This document shows positions 32,668-40,583 of a stretch of 40,583 bases of DNA, piece after piece; positions within the stretch are counted from its first letter, which is position 1, and every line of letters begins with the position of its first letter. The notes under the pieces were generated by a model. That model searched no databases and was not told the DNA's origin. It saw nothing but the letters and a program-made list of their open reading frames with translations. The position numbers and the translations under genes were made by a program. Source of the stretch: Rhodocyclaceae bacterium (lineage in GTDB: Bacteria; Pseudomonadota; Gammaproteobacteria; Burkholderiales; Rhodocyclaceae); NCBI GenBank assembly GCA_016791115.1, contig JAEUNL010000056.1:1-40583 (forward strand), read 5' to 3'.

Positions 32668-32846
32668 GCTGGAAGGGGCATCCCGTCTTGCTTCCAGGCC
32701 TGCCATCCCGGAAATCGAGAACCCATGCGCCTTGCGAAGATGCCATGCCAGGAATCGCCGGTCCGTGGGCCTCGCGGGCCGGCCTCGATGCGCTATGCTT
32801 GGCGTCACCGGCGGCTGCACCGCCTCACTCGACTCTGCCACGACCC

Positions 32847-33281
32847 ATGAATCGTCTGCGACTTCCCCTGATTCTTGCGCTGGCCCTGCCGGGCGCCGCC
32901 CGTGCCGCCGAGGACGTGCGGCAACTCGCGCCGCTGCCCGAAGCGGCCGCCGCGACCCTGCGTGCCGAGATGCGCGGCAACCTGCGTGCGCTGAACGAGA
33001 TCGTCGAACTGCTCGCCGCAGACAAGGTGAAGGAAGCCGGCGCCGTCGCGGAAAAGGAACTCGGACTCTCGGCAATGGGTCGACATCGCAATCTGCCGAT
33101 GGACGCGCGCCCCGGCCCGCACATGCCGCCGGCGATGCACGGCATCGGAATGGAAGGACACAAGGCTGCGTCGGCATTCGCGCAGGCCGCTGCCAGCGGG
33201 GATCGTGCCAAGGCGCTGGCTGCCTTGCCGGCGGTTACCGCAGGTTGTGTCTCGTGTCATCACGCCTATCGCATAAGATGA
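32847..33281 (+). CDS. Cytochrome c'-like periplasmic protein
   Basis: 144 residues with a signal peptide (RLPLILALALPGAARAA). A single heme motif CVSCH sits near the C-terminus followed by HAYRIR, typical of the four-helix cytochrome c' fold. A Met/His-rich loop (PMDARPGPHMPPAMHGIGM, near 85-103) is unusual and might bind copper or another metal. The stop overlaps the next cytochrome start. The preceding 179 bases hold no gene I can support. Confidence 0.8.
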   Translation: MNRLRLPLILALALPGAARAAEDVRQLAPLPEAAAATLRAEMRGNLRALNEIVELLAADKVKEAGAVAEKELGLSAMGRHRNLPMDARPGPHMPPAMHGIGMEGHKAASAFAQAAASGDRAKALAALPAVTAGCVSCHHAYRIR

Positions 33282-33736
33282 AACGGAACCTTCGCTTTGC
33301 CTTGATTCTGCTGGTGCTGCCGGCCGCAACCGCACTCGGCGAAGGCGGACCGCTGGCGACCTATGCGCCGACGCTTTCGCCCGAAACGGCCGTGCTGATT
33401 GCCGGCGCCGACGTCGAGGCCGGCGCGCGCACGTTCGAGCGCAAATGCGCGCAGTGCCACGACGGCGCCAAGGACGGCGGACATTCCAAGGGCCCGCACT
33501 TGTGGAACGTGATCGGCCGCAAGGCCGGCAGTGCGCCGGGCTTCAATTATTCGAACGCGATGCGCGGCTCGGGCCACACCTGGAACTACGCCACGCTCGA
33601 TTACTTCCTCAGCGACACCGAGCGTGCCGTACCCGGCCGCGCGATGGATCTGACCGGCCTGCCGGATGCGAAGATGCGCGCCGCCGTGATCGCCTACCTG
33701 CGCACGCTCGGCGACAATCCGCCGCCGCTGCCCTGA
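33278..33736 (+). CDS. Class I cytochrome c (c2-like)
   Basis: 152 residues with a signal peptide (MKRNLRFALILLVLPAATALG). Heme site C57-A-Q-C60-H61; GPHLWNVIGRKAG and FNYSNAM are typical of mitochondrial-type/c2 cytochromes; the axial Met is probably in PGRAMDL. A periplasmic electron carrier. Translationally coupled (ATGA) to the cytochrome c'-like gene. Confidence 0.9.
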   Translation: MKRNLRFALILLVLPAATALGEGGPLATYAPTLSPETAVLIAGADVEAGARTFERKCAQCHDGAKDGGHSKGPHLWNVIGRKAGSAPGFNYSNAMRGSGHTWNYATLDYFLSDTERAVPGRAMDLTGLPDAKMRAAVIAYLRTLGDNPPPLP

Positions 33737-33740
33737 ACAG

Positions 33741-34514
33741 TCACTGCGCCCGCTTTCCGCAGAACACCCGCGTCGCGTATTCGAACACCACTGTGCCGTC
33801 CTGCGCATGGCGCACGAAGGCGGCGGTCAACGCGTCGATCATCGGCTCGAAGCGCGGGTGGCCGGGGCCGGGCATGTATGAGGCCGACATCGTGCGGCCG
33901 CGCAGCCCTTCGAGGTCGAACACCTGGCGAAACGGCAGGCGCGACTCGCGAAAGCCTTGCGGTGCAAAGAATTCGCCCAACACCGCCGCGTCGATGTGGC
34001 GGTGGTCGGTTTCGCGGTAGTCGATGCCGTAGTCGCACAGCAGGCGCTCGTATTCGCGCAGGAAGGGCGTGGCCCCCGCCAGCCGTTCATGCCAGATCAG
34101 GGCGACCTGCCCGCCGGGCTTCAGGATGCGCACGAACTCGCGCCTTGCCGCCGTGCGGTCGAACCAGTGAAAGGCCTGCCCGGCGACGATCAGGTCCACA
34201 CTCGCATCGGGCAGCGTCGTCGCCTCGGCGCTTGCCGCCACGCTGCTGAATCGCCGGCGATCCGCCAGCTGGGATTCGGCGGCTGCCCGCATTGCGGCGT
34301 TCGGCTCGACGCCGATCACCGTGTTGCCATTATCCAGCAGCAGGCGGGTCAACAGCCCGGTGCCCGAACCGACGTCGGCGACGATGCTTTGCGGCGTGAG
34401 CGAGCACTCGCGTCGCAGAACATCGAGCAGTGCCGGCGGGTAATCGGGACGCCATCGCACATAGAGTTCGACGCGGTCGCCGAAGCGCCGCGTCGGATCG
34501 CGCGCAGCGCTCAC
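33741..34514 (-). CDS. Class I SAM-dependent methyltransferase
   Basis: 257 residues. The SAM-binding motif I is IVADVGSGTGLLTR; VIGVEPNAAMR is motif II; LIVAGQAFHWFD and ILKPGGQVALIW are the following strands. It belongs to the Methyltransf_11 group; the substrate is unknown. It converges on the cytochrome gene. Confidence 0.88.
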   Translation of the reverse strand: MSAARDPTRRFGDRVELYVRWRPDYPPALLDVLRRECSLTPQSIVADVGSGTGLLTRLLLDNGNTVIGVEPNAAMRAAAESQLADRRRFSSVAASAEATTLPDASVDLIVAGQAFHWFDRTAARREFVRILKPGGQVALIWHERLAGATPFLREYERLLCDYGIDYRETDHRHIDAAVLGEFFAPQGFRESRLPFRQVFDLEGLRGRTMSASYMPGPGHPRFEPMIDALTAAFVRHAQDGTVVFEYATRVFCGKRAQ

Positions 34515-34521
34515 CGGCGGC

Positions 34522-34884
34522 TCACTGTGCGTCGATGAACTGGGCGCGGACGACGCGCCACTCCTGCTTGCCGGTCAGGGTGCGCGAGCAGCCGAGCTTC
34601 TCGGGTTCCGCGCCGGGCTTGAGGTCGGACTTGCTGCGGTCGCCGGTAAAGGCGCCCATGTGCCAGCGCTCCAGCCACACGCGCAGCGGCCGGCTTGGGT
34701 GCTTGTTGTAGATCTGGATCATCACCCCCTCGCGTTCGACGCACACCGCCTCGAAATCCTCGCTGAAGGCGACGAATTGCTTCGGGTCTTCTTCGCCTGC
34801 CTGGGCCCGGGCCGGCGTGGCAGCCAGTGCCAGGGCGGCGGCAAGGGCTGTCGCGAGCGGGCGGAGGGACGGCGCGAGGGTCAT
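34522..34884 (-). CDS. Secreted protein of unknown function
   Basis: 120 residues from the ATG at 34884, which overlaps the rhodanese stop. A signal peptide (LATALAAALALAATPARAQ) is evident. The mature part has two cysteines (AVCVERE and LGCSRTL) that may form a disulfide, and the segment PLRVWLERWHMGAFTG. No family recognised. It lies between the rhodanese and the methyltransferase genes, all on one strand. Confidence 0.75.
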   Translation of the reverse strand: MTLAPSLRPLATALAAALALAATPARAQAGEEDPKQFVAFSEDFEAVCVEREGVMIQIYNKHPSRPLRVWLERWHMGAFTGDRSKSDLKPGAEPEKLGCSRTLTGKQEWRVVRAQFIDAQ

Positions 34885-35300
34885 CGCGGCCGATCGCCGT
34901 GCTCGTGGTGTTCGCGCTGCACCACCGGCGCGCCGGACTCCTTCCACGCCTTGAAGCCGCCTTCCAGATGCGCCACGCGCGGCAGGCCCATGTCGGTCAA
35001 GGCGGCGGCGGCCAGCGACGAGCGCCAGGCCGAGGCGCAATACAGCACGAACTGCCGGCCGGAGCCGAAGGCATCCTTGTAGTACGGGCTTTCCGGATCG
35101 ACCCAGAATTCCAGCATGCCGCGCGGCGCATGGAATGCGCCGGGAATCATCCCCTCGCGCTCCAGCTCGCGCACGTCGCGGATGTCGACGAACAGCACGT
35201 CAGGGCTGCCGAGCAGGCCGCGCGCTTCCTCGAGCGAGTAGGTCTTGATGCGTGCACGCGCTTCGTCAATCAGCTGCTTGTAGCCTTTGGTAAGTTTCAT
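34881..35300 (-). CDS. Rhodanese-like domain protein
   Basis: 139 residues from the ATG at 35300. The rhodanese fold shows VLFVDIRDVRELEREGMIPGA, and the active-site loop is LYCASAWRSS with the catalytic Cys. HLEGGFKAWKESGAP is the terminal family motif. The loop is six residues (CASAWR) as in single-domain sulfurtransferases. First gene of a three-gene minus-strand unit with a 4-base overlap to the next. Confidence 0.92.
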   Translation of the reverse strand: MKLTKGYKQLIDEARARIKTYSLEEARGLLGSPDVLFVDIRDVRELEREGMIPGAFHAPRGMLEFWVDPESPYYKDAFGSGRQFVLYCASAWRSSLAAAALTDMGLPRVAHLEGGFKAWKESGAPVVQREHHEHGDRPR

Positions 35301-35522
35301 GGTGCGGCGGGTTCCTTGTGCGGGCGGATGAGTGAGCCGGATAGATATCACAAAGAGGCAGCGCAGCGGGGAAAGTTCCCTCCGCGAACGGCTGATGCGG
35401 GCCGGGTCGCCCATGCCAAGTCACTGGCCCAAAAGGTTTTCCGCAGTGCGTCATGATTCGGTAAAATACGAATTCCCGATTTTCGCGCCTGGCAGCTTGC
35501 CGGCGCGCTGCCCGGATTTCCG

Positions 35523-36566
35523 ATGGACCTCGCCGTGACGCTGCGTTACCCGCACGAGACGCCTCCCCTTCGCGGCACGACCCTCGAGGTCGCGCCCGGC
35601 ATCCACTGGGTGCGCATGCCGCTGCCCTTCGCGCTCGACCACATCAACCTGTGGCTGCTCGAAGATGGCGACGGCATCACCTTGATCGACAGCGGCCTCG
35701 GCAGCCAGCTTACTCACGACATCTGGGGCGAGGTGCTCGCCGCCTGGCTGCCGCAGCGGCCGGTCAAGCGCATCGTCGTCACCCATTTCCACCCCGACCA
35801 CATCGGGCTGGCGGCGCGCCTGGCCGAGGAACACCGGGCGCCAATCTGGATGACCCTGGGGGAATTCGTCGCGGCCCATGCCATGTGGCAGCAACTGCCC
35901 GGCTTCGACATCGAGACCATGGCGCGACACTTCGCTGCCCACGGCTTGTCGGCCGCGGTGTGCGACGCACTGCGCAACTACGGCAACCGCTACCGCAAGG
36001 GCGCGCCGGCGCTTCCGCGCACTTTCCGTCGCCTGTTCGACGGCAGCCGCCTCGACATCGGCGGGCGCGGCTGGCGGGTGATCTGCGGCCACGGCCATTC
36101 ACCGGAACACGCCAGTCTCTACTGCGAGGAACTCGGGGTGCTGATTTCCGGCGACATGGTGCTGCCGCGCATCTCGACCAACGTCGGGGTGCACGCCGTC
36201 GCGCCGGACGACGACGGCCTGGCCGAATTCCTCGATTCGCTGGCCGTGCTCTCGCACCTGCCGGGTGACACGCTGGTGCTGCCCTCGCACGGCCTGCCGT
36301 TCCACGGCCTGCAACCGCGCATCGCCGCGCTCGGCGCGCACCATGACGACCGCTGCGCCGAGCTGCTGGCCGCGATGGACGCGCCGAAAACCGCCGCCGA
36401 ACTGCTGCCGGTGCTGTTTTCGCGCCCGCTGGACACCTTTCAGACCATGTTCGCGATGGGCGAGGCGATCGCCCACCTCAACCATGTGCTGCACCGGAAC
36501 CAAGTAAGGAAAGTGGAAGCTTCGGATGGCATCATCCGTTTCGTGAGACAAACCGAGAAGGAGTAG
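35523..36566 (+). CDS. Metallo-beta-lactamase fold hydrolase
   Basis: 347 residues. The metal-binding motif is THFHPDH (HxHxDH), with a later HGHSPEHASLY His, SGDMVLP Asp and SHGLPFHG His. This is the pattern of glyoxalase II/lactamase-type hydrolases; the C-terminal extension resembles winged-helix tails of this group. A TAAAAT -10-like element at 35462 may drive it. It precedes phaC by 6 bases, so the two are likely co-transcribed. Confidence 0.9.
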   Translation: MDLAVTLRYPHETPPLRGTTLEVAPGIHWVRMPLPFALDHINLWLLEDGDGITLIDSGLGSQLTHDIWGEVLAAWLPQRPVKRIVVTHFHPDHIGLAARLAEEHRAPIWMTLGEFVAAHAMWQQLPGFDIETMARHFAAHGLSAAVCDALRNYGNRYRKGAPALPRTFRRLFDGSRLDIGGRGWRVICGHGHSPEHASLYCEELGVLISGDMVLPRISTNVGVHAVAPDDDGLAEFLDSLAVLSHLPGDTLVLPSHGLPFHGLQPRIAALGAHHDDRCAELLAAMDAPKTAAELLPVLFSRPLDTFQTMFAMGEAIAHLNHVLHRNQVRKVEASDGIIRFVRQTEKE

Positions 36567-36572
36567 CAACGC

Positions 36573-38393
36573 ATGTCTGCACAGACCCAGGCGGGTGAAA
36601 AGCCCGAACTTCCCGACCCCAAGGAAATCGCATCCACCTATGCCGAAGTGGCGGAGCGTGCCTCGAAGCTGATCACCGAGCACGTGCAGCGGCAGGTCAA
36701 GAAGGGCATCGCCGCGCCGGCCGACGAACTCGGCATCGCGCAGGCCTTCATGGAAATGATGGCCAAGCTGCTCGCGAATCCGTATTCGCTGGCGCAGGCG
36801 CAGATGAACCTGGTGTGGGACTACTTCTCGCTCTGGCAGCACTCGATGCTGCGCTTCATGGGCGTGGGCGCCGCGCCGGTCGCCAGCCCGGCCAAGGGCG
36901 ACAACCGCTTCAAGGACCAGGAATGGGAAGAGCACTTCCTGTTCGACTTCATCAAGCAGAGCTACCTGATCACCGCGCGCCACATCCACGATACGGTGAG
37001 CAACGTGCGCGGCCTCGAGGAAAACGCGCAGAAGAAGGTCAACTTCTTCACCCGCCAGTACATCGACGCGCTCTCGCCGTCGAACTTCGCGCTCACCAAT
37101 CCGGAAGTGTTCCGCGAAACCGTCAAGAGCAACGGCCAGAACCTGATCAAGGGCTTCAACAACCTGCTGCGCGACATCGAGGAAGGCGACGGCAAGCTGC
37201 GCATCAAGATGACCGACACCACGGCCTTCGAGATGGGCAAGAACGTCGCCACCACGCCGGGCAAGGTGGTGTTCCAGAACGAGCTGATGCAGCTCCTGCA
37301 ATACACCCCGAGCACCAAGGACGTGCTCAAGCGTCCGATGCTCATCGTGCCGCCGTGGATCAACAAGTACTACATCCTCGACCTGCGCGAGAAGAACAGC
37401 TACATCAAGTGGTGCGTCGACCAGGGCCACTCGGTGTTCGTCATCTCGTGGGTGAACCCGGACGAGAAGCTCGCCGAAGCCGGCTTCGACGCCTACCTTG
37501 AAAAAGGCACGCTGGCGGCGGTCGACGCCATCCTGAAGCAGACCGGTGCCAGCGAAGTCAACGCCGCCGGCTACTGCCTCGGCGGCACGCTGCTCGCCAC
37601 CACGCTCGCCTACATGGCCGCCAAGAAGGACAAGCGCATCGCCTCGGCCACCTTCTTCACCACCATGCTCGACTTCTCGCAGCCGGGCGAACTCGGCGTG
37701 TTCATCGACGACAAGGCCGTGATGGGCCTCGAAAAGAAGATGAACGAGCGCGGCTACCTCGAAGGCTCCGAGATGGCCGGCACCTTCAACATGTTGCGCG
37801 CCAACGACCTGATCTGGTCCTTCGTGGTCAACAACTACCTGATGGGCAAGGATCCGTTCCCGTTCGACCTGTTGTTCTGGAACTCCGATTCCACGCGCAT
37901 GCCGGCCAAGATGCACAGCTTCTACCTGCGCAACATGTACATGAAGAACCTGCTCAAGGAGCCCGGCGGCATCGAGCTCATGGGCACGCCGATCGACCTC
38001 GGCAAGATCAAGGTGCCGACCTATTTCATCTCGACCATCGAAGACCACATCGCGCCGTGGAAGAGCACCTACCTGGGCGCCTGCCGCATGGGCGGCGACG
38101 TGCGCTTCGTGCTCGGCGGTTCGGGCCACATCGCCGGCATCGTCAACCCGCCGGTCGCCAACAAGTACGGCTACTGGACCAGCACATCCAAGTCGCTGCC
38201 CGACACCGCCGACGAGTGGATGGCCGCCACCGAGCAGCAGCCCGGCTCGTGGTGGACCGACTGGCAGGCCTGGGTCACCAAACACGATCCGGCCACCGTC
38301 GCTGCGCGCGACCCCGTCAAGGGCAAGCTCGGCGTGCTCGAAGATGCGCCGGGTTCCTACGCCAAGCTGCGGCTGGATGCGAAGAAGGGCTGA
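36573..38393 (+). CDS. phaC: Class I poly(3-hydroxyalkanoate) synthase
   Basis: 606 residues; ribosome-binding site GAAGGAG before the ATG. The lipase-box-like AAGYCLGGTLLA holds the catalytic Cys335; SIEDHIAPW gives the Asp and GSGHIAGIVNPP the His. It polymerises 3-hydroxyacyl-CoA at granule surfaces. The lone PhaC with a long N-terminal domain is class I. No phaA/phaB or phasin is adjacent; a strong terminator follows. Confidence 0.97.
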   Translation: MSAQTQAGEKPELPDPKEIASTYAEVAERASKLITEHVQRQVKKGIAAPADELGIAQAFMEMMAKLLANPYSLAQAQMNLVWDYFSLWQHSMLRFMGVGAAPVASPAKGDNRFKDQEWEEHFLFDFIKQSYLITARHIHDTVSNVRGLEENAQKKVNFFTRQYIDALSPSNFALTNPEVFRETVKSNGQNLIKGFNNLLRDIEEGDGKLRIKMTDTTAFEMGKNVATTPGKVVFQNELMQLLQYTPSTKDVLKRPMLIVPPWINKYYILDLREKNSYIKWCVDQGHSVFVISWVNPDEKLAEAGFDAYLEKGTLAAVDAILKQTGASEVNAAGYCLGGTLLATTLAYMAAKKDKRIASATFFTTMLDFSQPGELGVFIDDKAVMGLEKKMNERGYLEGSEMAGTFNMLRANDLIWSFVVNNYLMGKDPFPFDLLFWNSDSTRMPAKMHSFYLRNMYMKNLLKEPGGIELMGTPIDLGKIKVPTYFISTIEDHIAPWKSTYLGACRMGGDVRFVLGGSGHIAGIVNPPVANKYGYWTSTSKSLPDTADEWMAATEQQPGSWWTDWQAWVTKHDPATVAARDPVKGKLGVLEDAPGSYAKLRLDAKKG

Positions 38394-38420
38394 GCGGTCT
38401 CTTCTTTCGCTTCAACGACG

Positions 38421-38450
38421 AAACGGGCGCCTGCGGGCGCCCGTTTTGTT
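38421..38450 (+). terminator. Rho-independent terminator of phaC
   Basis: AAACGGGCGCC (38421-38431) pairs perfectly with GGCGCCCGTTT (38436-38446) around a TGCG loop, followed by T and GTTT. It lies 28 bases after the stop. Confidence 0.85.
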
Positions 38451-39028
38451 TGCCAGGCTGCGCGGCGCATGGATGGGTGAGCTTGGGGCATGCGTCGCCA
38501 GGATGCGCATGGAATGGATGTCGTGGCGAGGCATGGGCTGGGAGGTCCATGCCATGCGGGTCGTGGCGGTGCGCGTTGCTGGCTGCCGGGGTGCTTTCCG
38601 ATGTGACCGGATTCCCGTCGATACCCGTTCGTGCTGAGCACAGCGCAGTCGAAGCACACGCCGAGGCCGTAGGTCGGGCTGAGTACCGCGAAGCCCGACG
38701 ACTGCGGTTCCGGCGCATGAACGGATTCCTCGATCGCCCGCTGCGCTGCCGCCGCCGCGCCGGTCTCGCCTGGCAGGCGAGTTACTTCTCTTGCTTCGCC
38801 AAGAGAAGGCGACCCGCGAGTTTTGGTAGAACCGGCCGCCTTGCGCTTCGCGCAAGGTGCCCTGCGCTGCTCGATCTGTCGGGCGGCTGCGCAACTCGCC
38901 TCGCTGCGCGAGGCTCAGATAGTGCTCGCCGACATCCCCCGACAGATCTGCGCTGCTCGGCGGCGAACACGGGGGAACGCTTCCGTGGGCCTGAGGAAGA
39001 GATAGAGTATCGGCTGCTACGCGAAGAG
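38451..39028. repeat. Gene-free repeat-like stretch
   Basis: No coding frame here is convincing. Elements seen: CGTTCGTGCTGAG...GTCGAAGCAC (38628-38659), resembling a dispersed proteobacterial repeat; TTCTCTTG (38786-38793) facing CAAGAGAA (38800-38807); GATCTGTCGGG (38873-38883) facing CCCGACAGATC (38938-38948); and CTGCGCTGCTCG directly repeated (38862, 38948). These match, from memory, an intergenic repeat family common in beta- and gammaproteobacteria. Confidence 0.55.
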
Positions 39029-39826
39029 TTATGAGGCAGACATTGCATCGAGTAGTTCTTCGATTCGCCAGACAGGGGAAACGATCGCGATCCCTGTGTT
39101 TAGCGGAACGAAGAGTTCTGTCTTGCTGTTTGATTCGGCAGATCGCACATCTCCCCGAATCGTCTTGTGACCAGTATCAATTCCAATAAGTCCTATTGTC
39201 TCGGTAAAGAACGGCATCATCGTCCCGTTGCCGCGGTAAGTCCCCGGGCCCATGTATACGAACACTGGCGATCCACTAAATCCTGAAAGAGATCTCATCT
39301 CAATCAGGAAAGCTTCGACCTCAATCCCGCGTCCATCGCGAATTGGACATCCAGGCATCATGGCTATGTTCCCGAACCTCGCTAGAGGTTGATCAATTTG
39401 CAACGAGTTGTGTGAGAGGAATCGACCGAGCATGAACACGTCGTCGCCAACACCCGCATTGAGTTCATCCAGTCGTTGTTTGCTCGCGGAGATAGCGGAC
39501 CAATCTAGTGTCGCAACACCCGAGGTATAGTCGAAAGTCAGCTCGGCTGATGAGATATCGTCACCGGCGGGGTGGGGTACCCAAGCAGACCCTGGGACGT
39601 CATAGAAGAACGAGTTCTCCGTCCCCGCAGCAATGTGTAGTGTTCTGTTTCGCCCTTGCGCGACGTGGGTGTTGGTGATGACAAAGTATTTCATCTGCCC
39701 TGTCGCAGAGTTGAATCGTCGTAAGAGAAAGCCGGAGCCCCCGGCGCGCTGGCCTTCTTTCGCAGCAGCACAGTCTGGGTAGATGAAAACGACCGATCTC
39801 TGGAGTTCGTCTGGAATTCGCGGCAT
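39029..39826 (-). CDS. Trypsin-like serine peptidase, probably acquired
   Basis: 265 residues; AAGGGAAG ribosome-binding site. The His54 region reads VITNTHVA, and the nucleophile is Ser184 in GFSGSPVF (GxSGxP). Asp108 (ATLDWS) is a candidate third residue. There is no signal peptide, so it may act in the cytoplasm. Codons such as AGA, TTA and ATA and the lower GC contrast with all neighbours. It lies next to repeat-like DNA, which suggests horizontal transfer. Stand-alone trypsin-like proteins of this kind occur in defence or accessory regions; no partner is visible here. Confidence 0.8.
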   Translation of the reverse strand: MPRIPDELQRSVVFIYPDCAAAKEGQRAGGSGFLLRRFNSATGQMKYFVITNTHVAQGRNRTLHIAAGTENSFFYDVPGSAWVPHPAGDDISSAELTFDYTSGVATLDWSAISASKQRLDELNAGVGDDVFMLGRFLSHNSLQIDQPLARFGNIAMMPGCPIRDGRGIEVEAFLIEMRSLSGFSGSPVFVYMGPGTYRGNGTMMPFFTETIGLIGIDTGHKTIRGDVRSAESNSKTELFVPLNTGIAIVSPVWRIEELLDAMSAS

Positions 39827-39978
39827 GACGGATCTTCCCTTGGAACGTTATGAGTAGTTTCTATGGCTCAGAATGATAGATGAGAGGGTTTGAAGATCAT
39901 CCTTGGTGGCGACGACTCTCCGTGGATCTGTTGAATCTGTCGAACTTGGCAACCCTTCTCTTTATCAAGTTCTACTAG

Positions 39979-40356
39979 GTGAATATCTCACCACTTAAGC
40001 GTTTTAGCTGTGCCTACCGCGTCTGCACCGGTTGCGCGAGTTGTTCGGCGCTGGGGTATCGCGCGGTGCGGCGGTTCGGGGTGTGGCGCGGGCTGGGGAT
40101 GCTGGATGCGCGGCTGGCGCGGTGCGGTGCGGCGGCGCGTTTGATGCGCGTGCCGCGTTATCGGCCGCGGGGGCAGGCGGGGGATTGCGATCCGGGCTGC
40201 GATTTTGGGGACGTGGGGCACTGCGTCGAGTGCGGTGGCGATTGCGGCGACTGGCGCCGGCGCAAGCGCGATCCGGATGGCAAGCGGAAGGCGCCGCGCG
40301 TGCCTTCGACCGAGCATCGGCGGCGGCGCGAGAACGACGAGCACTGGCGCGGCTGA
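39979..40356 (+). CDS. Cys-rich small protein, distantly YidD-like
   Basis: 125 residues from a GTG start. The N-terminal part (CASCSALGYRAVRRFGVWRGL...ARC) recalls the CxxxPxCSxYAxEAxxxxGxxRGxxLxxxRxxRC layout of YidD, which aids membrane-protein insertion. The tail is unusual: CDPGCDFGDVGHCVECGGDC with six cysteines, then a very basic RRRKRDPDGKRK stretch. The cysteines could bind a metal. The similarity is by eye only. The 152 bases upstream are AT-richer, with no clear promoter. Confidence 0.5.
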   Translation: MNISPLKRFSCAYRVCTGCASCSALGYRAVRRFGVWRGLGMLDARLARCGAAARLMRVPRYRPRGQAGDCDPGCDFGDVGHCVECGGDCGDWRRRKRDPDGKRKAPRVPSTEHRRRRENDEHWRG

Positions 40357-40390
40357 ATGCCGCAGCCGTTCGGGTGATCGAGGTCGTTTC

Positions 40391-40583
40391 CTACGGCTTC
40401 CTGGTCACGGCGCGCGTGGCCGGGTCGAGCAGGAAAACTTCGCCGCGTTCGTTGCGGATCAGCAGGCGGCTGTTGACCACTTCCAGTGTCTTGATGAACA
40501 CGTCCTGCACGTCGGCTTCGAGCGCCGGGTCGCGCAGCACTTCGTAGATGCGCTGGCGCCACAGTTCGCGGCGCGTGGCCTTG
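40391..40583 (-). CDS. C-terminal end of an unidentified protein (partial)
   Basis: The minus-strand frame is open from the window edge to a TAG at 40391-40393 and encodes about 64 residues, including TRRELWRQRIYEVLRD, FIKTLEVVNSRLLIRN and GEVFLLDPATRAVTRKP. Its codon use is like the flanking genes. I do not recognise the family. It converges on the YidD-like gene. Confidence 0.6.
   Translation of the reverse strand, partial: KATRRELWRQRIYEVLRDPALEADVQDVFIKTLEVVNSRLLIRNERGEVFLLDPATRAVTRKP

Noticed and set aside
36099..38285. 728-residue minus-strand frame over phaC and the MBL gene
   Set aside because: Spans two certain genes in antisense; composition is that of a shadow frame.
38451..39028. 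Protein-coding frames of 100-325 residues in the repeat-like stretch
   Set aside because: No ribosome-binding site, composition driven by repeats and unrelated between frames.
1..40583. tRNA, rRNA, CRISPR, insertion sequence or att sites
   Set aside because: None could be recognised: no cloverleaf-like sequence, regular spaced repeats, transposase or integrase frames.

Overview
The window is high-GC, densely coded DNA without tRNA, rRNA, CRISPR or recognisable insertion sequences. The gene set (class I PHA synthase, ahpC-ahpF, a cytochrome c'-like protein, TonB-ExbB-ExbD, slt and an NDUFA9-like epimerase next to a glutathione transferase and cca) suggests a betaproteobacterium, most likely a Rhodocyclales member of the Azoarcus/Thauera kind. 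That placement rests on recalled neighbourhoods and was not tested by alignment.

Layout. 1-2.5 kb: end of an FG-GAP-type protein, then the peroxide-reducing pair ahpC-ahpF with an OxyR-like site. 2.6-4.7 kb (minus strand): yqaA, an alpha/beta hydrolase, and a truncated second copy of yqaA, so the hydrolase sits between two copies of one gene. 4.8-6.8 kb: ilvA and, convergent to it, an orphan tail-tube-like protein carrying an HExxH motif. 7.0-12.9 kb: an FNR-like regulator divergent from a TonB-dependent receptor and a PepSY membrane protein, then a small membrane protein and a periplasmic DsrE-like protein. 13.3-15.2 kb: tonB-exbB-exbD, which can energise the receptor. 15.2-17.8 kb: 5-formyl-THF cyclo-ligase and slt.

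17.9-28.0 kb is the most interesting part. It is a self-contained respiratory locus that appears to be inserted between slt and the epimerase gene. Two TGAC-N5-GTCA sites lie upstream of a near-consensus sigma-54 promoter. Downstream come a small secreted protein, a periplasmic protein made of Met-Ser-Gly triplets (44 Met in 177 mature residues), a membrane-anchored pentaheme cytochrome, a Tat-exported DmsA-like molybdoenzyme with a CxxxCxxxH iron-sulfur motif, a four-cluster Fe-S subunit and a TorD-type chaperone. A strong terminator follows. After it come a NapF-like ferredoxin, a histidine kinase with a periplasmic c-type heme motif, and a sigma-54 activator with GAFTGA, which is the obvious regulator of the promoter. 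The substrate is unknown. One hypothesis is that the Met-rich protein is an oxidant sink or sulfoxide substrate of the enzyme; alternatives are metal binding or product handling.

28.1-38.4 kb returns to housekeeping genes: epimerase, GST, cca, a DUF2905 protein, a second GST with an alpha/beta hydrolase, two small c-type cytochromes, a methyltransferase, a rhodanese operon, an MBL-fold hydrolase and phaC with a strong terminator. 38.45-39.03 kb is a gene-free stretch of repeat-like DNA. Next to it is an AT-richer trypsin-like protease gene, probably acquired. The window closes with a Cys-rich YidD-like small protein and the end of an unidentified minus-strand gene.
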